Assembly: GCA_027563935.2 (NCBI GenBank)
Contig: CM050454.1
Location: forward strand, 48,946,596-49,010,595
Length of the DNA stretch: 64,000 nucleotides
DNA from: Costus lasius
Taxonomy: Eukaryota > Streptophyta > Magnoliopsida > Zingiberales > Costaceae
Direction of reading: 5' to 3'
Below the pieces are notes generated by a model that was not told the origin of the DNA, did not search any database, and saw only the letters and a list, made by a program, of their open reading frames with translations. Below are positions 1 through 9,807 of the stretch, one piece after another (position 1 is the stretch's first letter; each line of letters begins with the position of its first letter). Made by a program: the position numbers and the translations under genes.

Positions 1-390
1 AACTCGCCAAAATATGGTAGTGCCGTAATCTATTTTACGGTACTGTATTTTCGTACGCTACCATAAAATCAAAAGCACTGCCGTAATTTGGTGGATTTTC
101 GGAAAAGAAGATTTTGTGATTTTACGGCATTGCCGTAAATAATTACACGGGCTGTATTTTCCAGACACTTCAGACTAGAGAACGCAAGCGATTTTACAGC
201 ACTACCGTGAAATATTACACTGCCGTATTTTGGAGCGCATTCAGAATAGAATAAATTGCTAAAATTATGGCACGGCCATAAAATATTCTATGGTACCATA
301 TTTTGGGCAATTTTTGACCAGAAAACTGCAAAGAAAATACGGCACTATCATATTTTAATTTATGGTACCGTATTTTATACGTGGACGCGC
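1..390. repeat. Diverged short inverted motifs (TACGGCACTGCCGTA type)
   Basis: At least five degenerate units occur here, each an AT-rich imperfect palindrome around 'TACGGCA(C/T)TGCCGTAAA' followed by 'TGTATTTT'. They are seen near 12-50, 75-160, 190-235, 265-305 and 330-375. A further trace ('TTACGGTGCTGTAATCACC') lies near 719. They are likely part of the U3 of the Athila-like LTR. No coding frame of note is present. Confidence 0.5.
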
Positions 391-1654
391 AAGTTTTTTG
401 GGCTAAAATTTGCGTGGACCATAACCTTTTATCCACACCTCCAAATCAAAACCCGAAAGTTGCTACGAACGCGTCGTTAAGAGAAGAAGACACACGAAGT
501 AAAAGCCCTAATTATTATCTAGTATTGAGGGAGCAATTGACAAAGAGGTGGTTAGGGTTTGGCCTCGCGCCGAGAGGTGTAGAGAGCACCTCAGGCCGTG
601 AAATTTACAACGAAGATTTGTCTGGAGTAGGGGAGCACACACCAGAAGTTTTAGAGCTTTTGGAGTCTGATCGGAGGAGAAATCAACAAAACAGCAGGGA
701 CAGCACTGGTCAAAGGCAATTACGGTGCTGTAATCACCTTTTTTGTAACTTTTCTTCCTTTTTTCGATTTCTAATCTTCTGAAGTTATGGTTTATTGTAA
801 TCCTTTCACCATGCAAGCTTAGATCTTTTTATGGGACATGGGGTGTAATCCCCTTGGTTTGTTAATGACTATAAAACATTAATTTTTGTCATGATAATTT
901 TATTATGATAATTTTACTTTTGTGATTGATTGTTCTTTGATTCTCCTTACTTTTATAAATATCAGCATGTTTTAGAATTTTGCAAAATATACCAAGACGT
1001 TGATTGTGAAATTTGGAACCCTAAGAATTATTGAGTTTGGAACTATCGTAAGAGATTAGGTAGCTCTTCGAATTCTGATTTTTAGTGATTTTATTGCCAT
1101 GTTGAGTTTTTGATTGTTTGGATTGAGTTAATGTGTTAGATGTGAAGATCCTACACGAGAGTGAGGATCGGAACGTTGGAAAAGCTTAAGTAGAACCTGT
1201 GTTGAGATTCGGATGCACGAGAGTGATCATTGAGTTTCCACTTGAGATTTTTGACTTAGAATTCGGATGCATGAGAGTGATCCTTGAGTTCTTTGTTCAA
1301 TGATTTACTTATTTTCAGCATTGGATAGATCTTGCACGAGAGTGAGGATTGGTCCTTTGTATGATTGACTGCGCGAGAGCCAGTTGATCCTTTTATGAAG
1401 TAAATTACATCTTTATTATAATGAAAGTTGATTGAGAGCCTTTATTTCTTTCTAGTCATTAGAATCAAGGTGGATGAACGCCTAGTCCCAGTTTTCTTCT
1501 CTGATATTTTCCCGTGTATTTTTTGATAGTTTGATTCACTATTTTTTGATTGCTTAGCTAGCGAGAAAATGATTATTTGGTACTTAACACATAGGTCTCT
1601 GTGGTTCGATATTTTTATTACTTCAAAGTATTCATGCACTTGCGGATTACAACA
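1..1654 (+). mobile_element. Athila-like LTR, 3' portion (cut by window start)
   Basis: Positions about 900-1654 resemble the Athila LTR end at 6200-6936 in the same order. Shared features are the repeated phrase (A/G)CGAGAGTGA(G/T), the stretch around 'TGAACGCCTAGTCCC', then 'GCTTAGCTAG', a purine-rich stretch, and the closing 'ACTTGCGGATTACAACA'. The copy at 6936 ends in the same ACAACA just before a tRNA-Asp primer site, so 1654 is taken as the LTR 3' edge. No primer site follows here, so this is a 3' LTR or a solo LTR, not a 5' LTR. The left part (1-400) is AT-rich and repetitive and could be U3. The left edge lies outside the window, so length and target duplication cannot be judged. Confidence 0.6.
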
Positions 1655-1657
1655 CAC

Positions 1658-1846
1658 GGGCGTGCTCCTGGTGATGGGCAAGCCGTGCCTGGTTCTATGG
1701 ATTTCAGCCACACCGAACATGGGCGTGCTCCTGGTCACGGGCAAGTCGTGCCCGGTTCTGTGGATTTCAGCCACACCGAACATGGGCATGCTCCTGGTCA
1801 AGGGCAAGCCGTGCCCGATTCTATGGACTTCGTCCACTCCGAACAC
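1658..1846 (+). repeat. 63-bp tandem repeat, three units plus a decayed fourth
   Basis: Units begin at 1658, 1721 and 1784 with 'GGG(C)(G/A)TGCTCCTGGT' and are exactly 63 bp apart. A diverged fourth unit follows to about 1880. Because 63 is a multiple of three, the array reads as a 21-residue repeat on the + strand (core APGHGQVVPGSVDFSHTE) and is also open on the - strand. Each unit contains an inverted repeat of the form CGGGCA-5 nt-TGCCCG. It starts three bases after the Athila LTR edge. I do not recognise a protein family, and it may be retroelement LTR or host sequence. Confidence 0.75.
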
Positions 1847-2269
1847 CGCCATGCTCAGCATCACGGCCAGGCCATGTCCGCCCCTGGAGATGCGTTGCAG
1901 CCCCGACGACCGCACTTCGAACTGCACCGCCCTCCGTATCATATTGCTCCACCCCATGATGACCCAAAGGAGCCCAACAAGGTGGAAATCCGGTGATCCC
2001 AATGCCAAAGTAAGCCCCTGGACCGTTTCTTGGGTGTCATTAGCCCTCTTTCCATCCATACCGAAGTGGCGCAGCCCAAGGGCACTACGAGCCAATCCCC
2101 TGAAGATCCAACTCCAAGTGGGCCGCTTAATCTGATTAGCAACACGGCCCAAGACCGGGCCGCGAAGGTGGTGACCCAGCCCACAACATCGAAGTTCTAC
2201 TGTTTTGTCGCCATGTGCTCCGAGCGCATTTAAACTGCCCTCGTACAAAGACGCTGAATCGCGCAACCA
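1847..2269. other. GC-rich unassigned stretch
   Basis: This is GC-rich sequence between the 63-bp repeat and the gypsy LTR. Short frames are open on both strands, but none has a recognisable domain and the longest (- strand, across 1442-2266) has no ATG at its start. It may be the upstream part of the gypsy LTR that follows, or unrelated filler. Confidence 0.35.
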
Positions 2270-3021
2270 GCTTCGGAGAATATTAGGTAGTTGTTATTCC
2301 TTGTCTTGTAGTTGCAGATTGACCACTTTAGTGAGCTGCAGGAGTGGTTATGTGGTTAAAGTAGAGTGTCTCTTGTGTATTTTGTTTGTTCCCTCCCCTC
2401 TTATTCTATAAAAGAGGAGGTAGGGCTAAGTGTTGAGTAGTTATCTTTGGTGTTTTAGAAATCTCTTGGTGAGCTTAGAGTCACCAGCGTTTGTGAAGAC
2501 AAGCCGGAGACTTGCCTTCGTCGCTGTTCGGGTCGAAGGTGTCTCTTCGATTCCAAGTTGTTCCCACTTTCGGTTTGAAGTAAATCCCACCTTTCCGGTG
2601 GGTCAGGTTTGCTGTTCGGGTCAAACGCGTCTCTTCGTTTCTTTGCTATGGTTTTCTCCTCTTTACATCACCCATGGCTGTCTGTACACCAGAGGCGTGG
2701 TATCAATTGTTCTTGGTTTATTTTAGACGCGCAGGCGCACGAGCAGAACCCCGCAAGCCGCAGTCCCCCAATGTGAGCTAAGCTTAAAACGCGCTAAGAG
2801 AGCTGTAGGAACTCACTAACTTTGCTACGAGCTTAGTGCGCTGTATTATTTAGTTGGGTGTCGTTCGCTTCATTCGCATTCGTGTTGCCCTAATCGAACT
2901 CGTCGTTGTTTCGTCGTGCTTTCTATTCCCTCGTCTCACGACCCTCTCCCGTTTTATCGAGCATTGTGTAAAACCCTAGAGTACGGCTTAAGGACCCACT
3001 CACCTATTAGTTGCTACATCA
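2270..3021 (+). mobile_element. Ty3/gypsy LTR (element A), left boundary uncertain
   Basis: The stretch ends in 'GCTACATCA', and four bases later comes TGGTATCAGAG (3026-3036), a match to the start of an initiator tRNA-Met primer site, as expected just after a 5' LTR. Inside it is a good TATA box (2407-2414, TATAAAAG) followed by a GC-richer transcribed-looking stretch. Gypsy gag sequence lies downstream on the same strand (about 5150-6199). The left edge is a guess because no matching second LTR is in the window. Confidence 0.5.
2407..2414 (+). promoter_or_regulatory. TATA box of gypsy element A LTR
   Basis: TATAAAAG lies inside the LTR, about 600 bp before its 3' end, in the position expected for the U3 promoter. 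This is sequence inference only. Confidence 0.45.
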
Positions 3022-3025
3022 ATCC

Positions 3026-3036
3026 TGGTATCAGAG
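3026..3036 (+). promoter_or_regulatory. Primer-binding site, initiator tRNA-Met (element A)
   Basis: TGGTATCAGAG is complementary to the 3' end of plant initiator tRNA-Met (CTCTGATACCA). The twelfth base differs from the usual C. It lies 4 nt after the presumed LTR end at 3021. Confidence 0.55.
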
Positions 3037-3144
3037 GACATTGCGCGTTCGATTATTATCGTTCGCATGATCCCTCAACATCGAATTGCATATTTCTACA
3101 TCCTTTCGGTGTTTTCAGCATTTTACCTTTGTTGTATCGCGCTG

Positions 3145-4823
3145 TGAAAGGTCCCCTAATTCAAGGGGAGGGGCGAAACCCTAATATAAGGCGCATATAA
3201 CAAATTTCGAGCGGAAGCAAGGGTTTATTTTTCCATCTTTTGCATGCCATATGATCAACATATATAAATGCTTGTATAGATCGATAGAGATCATACCATA
3301 GCCATGAGGAAGATGGCGACTTGGAAGAGAAAGATGCAAGCGCTTCTTCTCCAAAGGTGCCGCACACAAGAAGAGAGGTGGCTCCTTCTTGGTGATCTTT
3401 GTGCTAGCAAAGATCTTCAAGTGCCCTTGTCGTGTGTAGAAGATTGAGATCTCTCTTGCTTGGCCGAGTAACCTCCTTGGCGTGAAGACTCTATCTCTCT
3501 TCGAGAGAGGAGACGTCGAGAGGAGATGATAGGCGACGTGAGAAAACGTTCCATTTGAACGTTAAGACATGGCTTCTAAAAATAGTAAGCCTTAATGTCT
3601 CAAGCGGTTATGCGTTCACTTCAAAGTGAACCAAGCGCTTATCTCACTCCCTTTTGAACCATGCGCTCATACATGAGCCGGTTCAATTGAATTTTGGTCC
3701 AAGACCAAATTAAATCAGCCCAAGCGATTTGGTCTAGACCATAGTAAACCCTAAGGTTCCAGATCTAACCGTTCATCTCTGAATGCTCTTGATCTCACCG
3801 ATCTAGCATCAAATCTCTCGATCGAAGCTTACCGATCTCAAGCCCTAATCAATCAAACATGATCAGACCAGATCTCACTTACAATCAGAGTCTAAATCCC
3901 TTTAAACTGAACCCAAACAATTCAGTCCACACGATCTGACTTATGTAAGCCATATCATCAAATTGTGCGACCCTGAGGGTTTCCTTTAAATGTCGGTAAC
4001 GATAACTTACGTTATCACGATCAGTGAGGGGTATCTAGCAACACATCACTGTCTCCCGATATAAAGGAAAGAGTCTTCCAAGACTACACCCAAACCACAG
4101 CACAAGTGTGAATCCACTTCACTAGGCATACATGTTTCCTTTGCCACTGGATGTTCTTATTGGACAAGCGTGTCAAGCTTGTAACTCCAATATGATGAGC
4201 ATGATTAGATTAGATGAACATAGTCACCTGGGTATGGCCATACACTTTCTCAATCATCTCATCCAGGGGGGCCCCTTTAGAACATCACACTCCAATCAAG
4301 GAGACGGCAATCCTATATCTATCACTAGTGTCCTAACCTGACTCATGATCATTATCCAAGATAGTCTATAACCATTATGTTTCAAATGATATTGAACTAC
4401 CTCAAAACAATGACAATCATCATTTAGAAACACAAGTGATCTCAAGTCAGAGGACATGTGCCACTTGTTGCAAACAAGGATTATTCACATTGTGACAAGC
4501 AATTGAATATCCTAGTAGGGTCTGTCCAGTACATCCAATGTACCCATGAGTCTACATCTTATTCCATGCTCGAAGCATCCTATAAGATTAGAACACATAT
4601 TAGTCTCAATCATATCAAGGCTGTCTCATGTTCACCAAGATATTTCGAATAAGGACATTACAGCATGTCAGCCAAGCTGAACAGCATTGAGACATTATTC
4701 AGAAGCACACTTATTGCAGCAGACAATGTAACAAACTGAATAACAACCATTGCCTTTATAAACTTAGAGTTTATACATGATACTGATAGAGTCCCAAGGC
4801 CTCAAACATTAGCCTTAAGGGCA
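3145..4823 (-). mobile_element. Angela-like copia LTR, 3'-truncated remnant
   Basis: This is homologous along its whole length to the LTR at 8103-9787 and to the other copia LTRs here. It has the terminal CCCC/GGGG hairpin, the conserved central block and the 'CCTCAAACATTAGCC' block near the other end. It begins TGAAAGGTCCCC, but the far end stops at TTAAGGGCA and lacks the last 11-12 bases (ATACCCCAACA) present in every other copy. I find no target duplication. It interrupts gypsy element A between primer site and gag. It is either an old solo LTR or the remains of a longer insertion. Confidence 0.85.
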
Positions 4824-5149
4824 ACCCGGGTCCAGCAGATTTTGGCTGGGATCCAACACCTTATTGGTCAACCCGGGTCCACGAAGCATGGTGTCCCGAA
4901 CTCGGTTAATCCCCCGGTGTCCGCAAACCCAACCCCCACTAGAGAATTGACCCTGATGGCCGCGCCCACACGGCGGCGTGCCCACGAGGATGAATTGGGT
5001 CACCCGTGACTTCATGTGGTCCCTAGGAACCCATGTTACGGTGATGATCCCCTCGGTGAGGACAATGTTTGGGCCGCACTAGGGCCTAGCCCGGTGGTCA
5101 TTTTGGCCATGCTTGGGCCGCACCTCGAATCCTAGCCCAAACCCACGTT
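4824..5149 (+). other. Gypsy element A leader or gag start, no clear frame
   Basis: GC-rich sequence between the truncated copia LTR and the first readable gag frame. The phrase AACCCGGGTCCA occurs twice, near 4823 and 4870. It probably belongs to the 5' leader and N-terminal gag of element A, too decayed to read. Confidence 0.4.
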
Positions 5150-6199
5150 GAGCGCCCTCGGGTAGACGAGGATTTCTGTCGTTTCATTCGTAACACCCCT
5201 GCACCATTCACATGTGGTCTAGACCCCACACAGTTCTTAGATTGGGTCACATCCGTTGACACATATTTTGACCTTAGCGACTGGCCTCCGCACTCACGGG
5301 TTCGGTATGTGCGCACCTTACTTGAGGGGCCTGCACATTTACATTGGGAAAACGTGGAGCGCCAAAACATGCAGCAGACTCTTCCCCTGGTCACTGAGTG
5401 GGCGGAGATGTGGTATCGCCTCCGCGAGCATTATGTACCCCCTCCGTATAGGTAGCGCCTGCTTGATCAATATAGTAGCCTACACCAAGGGTTAGGTACC
5501 ATCGAGGAGTACCGTCTCATCATCGAGACGTTGCAATCCATTGCAATTTGCAGGAGGACCCTGAGTTATTTTTGTCCAAGTTCAAGAATGGGCTCCGTGC
5601 AGATATCCACCGAGCATTACCCATGTATGGATCTGAGACCCTTGACCAAATTTTTCAGCGCGCTTGAGACATCGAGCAAGACCTTCACGTCGCTGCAAGA
5701 CGCAGTGACCTTGGCCCCCATAGGCATCCTCATGTGGGCAGTTCGCAATCCCAACTGCGACTTGAGCGTCCGGAGCCTCGTCCGGACCCGCGACCCGCAC
5801 CCCCGGCCCATCAGCCCCCTAGACGCCCACCCCCTGAGGCTTCGCCTTCTCGGCCCACTTGGGAGGAGAAGGACAAGGCCCCAGTAGTCAGAACCTTTGG
5901 GCGTATTACCTGCTACAACTGTTTGTAGCCGGGTCACATGTCACGTGAATGTCCTAAGAAATCCGCTCGAGCCGACACGGGTCCGGCTCGCATCACCACC
6001 ATAGCCCCTACTGCACACGACGTTGAGGCGGAGTGTTACACTAGTAGCAAGGAATCGAGTCCGTCCACACTTGTCGTTCGCTGCAACCTTGTGCAGCCCG
6101 CGCCTACCGAGGATTGGAGGCGCTCGGGCCTTTTTACGACTTACATTAAGTGCAACGGCCACTTATGTAACATCGTCATTAACGGTGGTAGTAGCTATC
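5150..6199 (+). pseudogene. Ty3/gypsy gag and start of protease, decayed
   Basis: Two frames joined by a frameshift near 5540-5560 give a recognisable retrotransposon gag. Readable pieces include FLDWVTSVDTYFDLSDWPP, WAEMWYRLREHY, then EDPELFLSKFKNGLRADIHR and a proline-rich linker. A CCHC zinc knuckle (C-YN-C...GH-MSRE-C) sits at about 5911-5952. A retropepsin start follows, reading NGGSS where D-(S/T/G)-G is usual, so the catalytic Asp appears to be Asn. In-frame stops lie at 5453 (TAG), about 5665 (TGA) and 5926 (TAG, inside the knuckle where Gln is usual). The protease stops abruptly at about 6199, where Athila LTR sequence begins. Clade not assigned. Non-functional. Confidence 0.7.
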
Positions 6200-6936
6200 T
6201 TTGCTTTGGTTATTTTACTCAAGTGATTTATTGCCTTCAATCAGTTTTAGTATCATGCTTTGACATGTTTTGGAGTTTTATGCTATGGACTGAGAAGATG
6301 ATATCATAGAACTTGGAACCCTAGAATTTTTTGTAAGAACTCATCGCAAGAGATTGGTTGTGCTCTTATCTTTAGATTTTAGAAGTTTATTTCTTGTTAT
6401 TGATATGACCTATAATTTATTGATGTTAGTGACATGATAACGTGCTAGAGATAGACGTTAGATTGTTAGAAAGCCTTGAGTAAAACCCATGAAACTAAGG
6501 TGCGAGAGTGCTTAGTTTTGCTTGAGATCTTGGTATTGAGATGGGATGCACGAGAGTGATCCTTAATCTCCTTAACTGAAATTCACTTATATTTAGCATT
6601 GAATTGATCTTGTGCGAGAGTGAGGATCGTTCTTTGCAAACTAATTGTGCGAGAGTGAGTTAGTTTGTTTGTTAAGTGAATTATATCTTAACTGTGACAG
6701 AGATAAATTGATGATTCTTTAATTCTATTTAGTTATGAGTATCAAGTTGAATGAACCCCTAGTCCCGATTCTCTCATCCTGATCTACTTCAATTTCAGTT
6801 CAATTGTTTTTTTTTACACAATTCTCGATTCGCTTAGCTAGTGAAAACTCAATTAGTCGGTACTTAACAACGAAGTCCCTGTGGGTCGATATCTTAATTA
6901 TTACTTCGAGTATCTGTGCACTTGCGGACTACAACA
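6200..6936 (+). mobile_element. Athila 5' LTR, 5'-truncated
   Basis: This is the 3' part of an Athila-type LTR, resembling about 915-1654 in order and phrasing. It ends in ACTTGCGGACTACAACA directly before the Athila primer site. The upstream part of the LTR, including any U3, is missing: sequence changes from gypsy protease to mid-LTR at about 6199/6200. No TG terminus or target duplication is visible at that join, so this looks like a deletion or recombination junction, not a clean insertion edge. Confidence 0.75.
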
Positions 6937-6942
6937 AGTTTT

Positions 6943-6960
6943 TGGCGCCGTTGCCGGGGA
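6943..6960 (+). promoter_or_regulatory. Primer-binding site, tRNA-Asp (Athila)
   Basis: TGGCGCCGTTGCCGGGGA is a full 18-nt complement to the 3' end of plant tRNA-Asp(GUC) including CCA. It lies 6 nt after the LTR end. tRNA-Asp priming is established for Athila elements, and this assigns the orientation as + strand. Confidence 0.92.
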
Positions 6961-7112
6961 CTTCAGTTTTGTTGATATTGATATAATTGTTATTATCGCT
7001 AGACTAAGTTTTTATTTGTTTTTGTTTTTATTTTTTTCACTACTTTTTGTGATAGATTCTGATTTCCTTTTAGCTCTACAAATTCTAAACTTTTCTAACC
7101 TTTTACTTGTAT

Positions 7113-8102
7113 ATGCGCAAAAATCTTAGGTCAGGACCATTAGTTCCTCTTGACCCTGAAATTAATAAAATACTTAGACTGCGCAGGAAGTTGAGATTTG
7201 TAGAAGGAAGAGAAGAAGAATCCATCATGGCAAAAAGAAGAACGCTTAGAGACTATGCAGCCCCAAATACACAAGGAATCCGTTCCAGCAACACTAGGCC
7301 TGCTATAGATGCAAACAACTTTGAGATCAAACCAGTGTTCTTATCGATGATTCAACAGAATCAGTTTGGAAGATCTCCTTTGGAAGATCCAAACCAACAC
7401 TTATCCCTTTTCCTTGAATTTTGTGACACCATAAAGATTAATGGTGTATCTGACGATGCCCTCAGACTAAGATTGTTTCCTTTTTCTCTCAGGGACAGAT
7501 CAAAAGCCTGGCTTCATGCACATCCAACTGGAACGTTCACTACTTGGGAGCGCTTGTCAAATGCCTTCTTGCAGAAGTACTTTCCTCCCAGTAAAATGAT
7601 CCAGTTAAGGAACGAAATCACAGGCTTTGCCTAGAGAGATGGAGAATCAATCAGTGAAGCATGGGAGCACTTTAATGAGTTCCAACGGAAGTGCCCCCAC
7701 CATGGAGTGGAAAACTGGGTTTTAATTCAGACTTTCTATAATGGTTTGCTTTACAATACACGCTTAACTGTTGATGCTGCTGCAAGGGGAGCATTGATGA
7801 ACAAGACTATTGAAGATGCCCATGCCTTGATTGAGGAGATGGCACTAAATCACAACCATTGGGCTTCAGAGAGAGGAGTGATTTATCGGCCTTCTCATGG
7901 TAAGAACGATGGCGATGGTTGGCGCTCTCTTGTAGAAAAGGTAGATTCGTTATGTAACCATTTTGATTCTTTTCAAATGCAAACTGCTTCTGTTTCTTCT
8001 GTTGTACGTGAAGTTTGTGGGAACAATGGACATTATGCTGAGGAATACAAAGTTATAGTTGACCAGGAGAGTGAGCAAGTTAATGCTGTGGGGGGTTACA
8101 AC
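7113..8102 (+). pseudogene. Athila gag, N-terminal part
   Basis: The frame starts at ATG 7113 (MRKNLRSGPLVPLDPE). It runs through typical Athila gag motifs: NFEIKPVFLSMIQQNQFGR, then DPNQHLSLFLEFCDT, LRLRLFPFSLRDRSKAWL and FTTWERLSNAFLQKYFPPSK. One in-frame TAG (7632-7634) replaces the Gln expected before RDGESISEAWEHF. After it the same frame stays open to 8102, where copia #1 is inserted. Gag continues at 47077 across the insertion, with ACAAC present on both sides. In an active element this would be the structural shell protein of cytoplasmic virus-like particles. Confidence 0.88.
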
Positions 8103-9787
8103 TGAAAGTCCCCTATACTTGGGGGGGCGAAACCCTAATAGGCGCATGATAAAAATTTTCGAAGCGGACGCAAGGGTTTCTTAGGATCGTAAGCTTGTCA
8201 TATGATCAACTTGTTAAAGATTCATGAAGAAAATTCATACCATAGCCATTGCTTTGGATGGCGCCTTGGAAGCAGAGAGCGAAAGGGATCTCCTCCAAAA
8301 GATGCGCACACAAGATGTGATCGCCTACTCCTTGTTGATCTTTGTGCTAGCAAAGTTCTCCAAGAATCCTTGTCGAATGGAAGGGATGAGATCTCCTTGT
8401 TCTCGGGCTTCACTGAATTCTCTCCAAGGCGTGAAGAAGACCCCACACCAGAGCGAGAGCGTCGAGAGAAGAGGCAAACGTTTTTGGCGTTGAGGCGTTG
8501 AGCGAAAGTGGCCTTCATGACTTTCCAAAAATAGAAAAAACATGAAGCCATGCGCCCATGATCTCATAACCGACCAAAAACGCCTTCAAGCTTTGAACCA
8601 TGCGTTCACTCATGTGAACCGGTTCAAGCCAATTCGATGCATTTTAATTTGGTACAAAGACCAAGTTAAATCAGCCCAAGCCATGGTCTAGATCTTACTG
8701 AACCAAATGATTCAAGATCTAACCGTTGATCTCTTGATGCTTTTGATCTCACCGATCTACCATCAATTCTCTCGATCGAAGCTTACCGATCTCAAGCCCT
8801 AATCAATCAAACATGATCAGACCAGATCTCACTTACAATCCGAGATTAAATCCCTTTAAACTGAACCAAAACAATTCAGTCCACACGATCTGACTCAAGT
8901 AAGCCATATCATCAAATTGTGCGACCCTAAGGGTTTCCTTTAAATGTCGGTAACGATAACTTACGTTATCACGATCAGTGAGGGGTATCTAGCAACACAT
9001 CACTGTCTCCCGATATAAAGGAAAGATTCTTCCAAGACTACACCCAAACCACAGCACAAGTGTGAATCCATTTCACTAGGCATACAAGTTTCCTTTGCCA
9101 CTGGATGTTCTTATTGGACAAGCGTGTCAAGCCTGTAGCTCCAATATGATGAGCATGATTAGATCAGATGAACATAGTCATCTGGGTATGGCCATACACT
9201 TTCTCAATCATCTCATCCAGGGGGCCCCTTTAGAACATCACACTCCAAACTAGGAGATGGCAATCCTATGTCTATCACCAGCGCCCTAACATGACTCATG
9301 CTCACCATCCAAGATAGTCTATAACCATTATGTTTCAAATGATATCGAACTACCTCAAAACAATGCAAATCATCATTTAGAAACACAAGTGATCTCAAGT
9401 CAGAGGAAGTATGCCACTTGTTCGCATACAAGAATTATTCACATTGTGACAAGCAATTGAACATCCAAGTAGGGTCTGTCCAGTACATCCAATGTACCCA
9501 TGAGTCTACATCTTATTCCATGCTCGAAGCATCCTATAAGATTAGAACACATATTAGTCTCAATCATATCAAGGTTGTCTCATGTTCACCAAGATATCTC
9601 GACTAAGGACTATACTGCATGTCAGCCTAGCTGAACATCATTGAGACATTATTCAGAAGTATACATATTGCAGCAGATAATATAACAACCTGAATAACAA
9701 CCATTGCCTTTATAAACATGAAGTTTATACATGATACTGATATAATCTGAAGGCCTCAAACATTAGCCTTAAGGGCATACCCCAACA
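8103..9787 (-). repeat. Copia #1 3' LTR
   Basis: It starts TGAAAGTCCCC and ends CCCCAACA as read on the + strand. The element's purine tract (TCTCCCACTTGC on the + strand, about 9789-9800) abuts its right edge, so this is the 3' LTR of a - strand element. It holds the GNRA-type hairpin at 8955-8970. Confidence 0.93.
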
Positions 9788-9807
9788 ATCTCCCACTTGC
9801 ACTTAAT

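Noticed and set aside
381..782. A 133-codon + strand frame in the first Athila-like LTR.
   Set aside because: It lies inside LTR sequence, has no domain, and overlaps an equally open antisense frame.
1442..2266. A 274-codon frame on the - strand over the 63-bp repeat.
   Set aside because: It has no ATG start and no recognisable domain, and it runs across the Athila LTR edge. Its openness follows from the GC-rich three-periodic repeat.
4458..4652. A 62-64-codon open frame antisense to the element in every copia LTR (for example 12573-12767 on the - strand, 21141-21335 on the + strand).
   Set aside because: It begins with GTG in the copies checked, not ATG, and the nucleotides are conserved at all codon positions. 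The conservation is better explained by the cis element reported above than by a protein.
8202..8501. 99-codon frames near the U5 ends of copia LTRs (also 35019-35318).
   Set aside because: Both are the same LTR segment in the paired LTRs of copia #1, without recognisable domain; other LTR subfamilies do not keep the frame.
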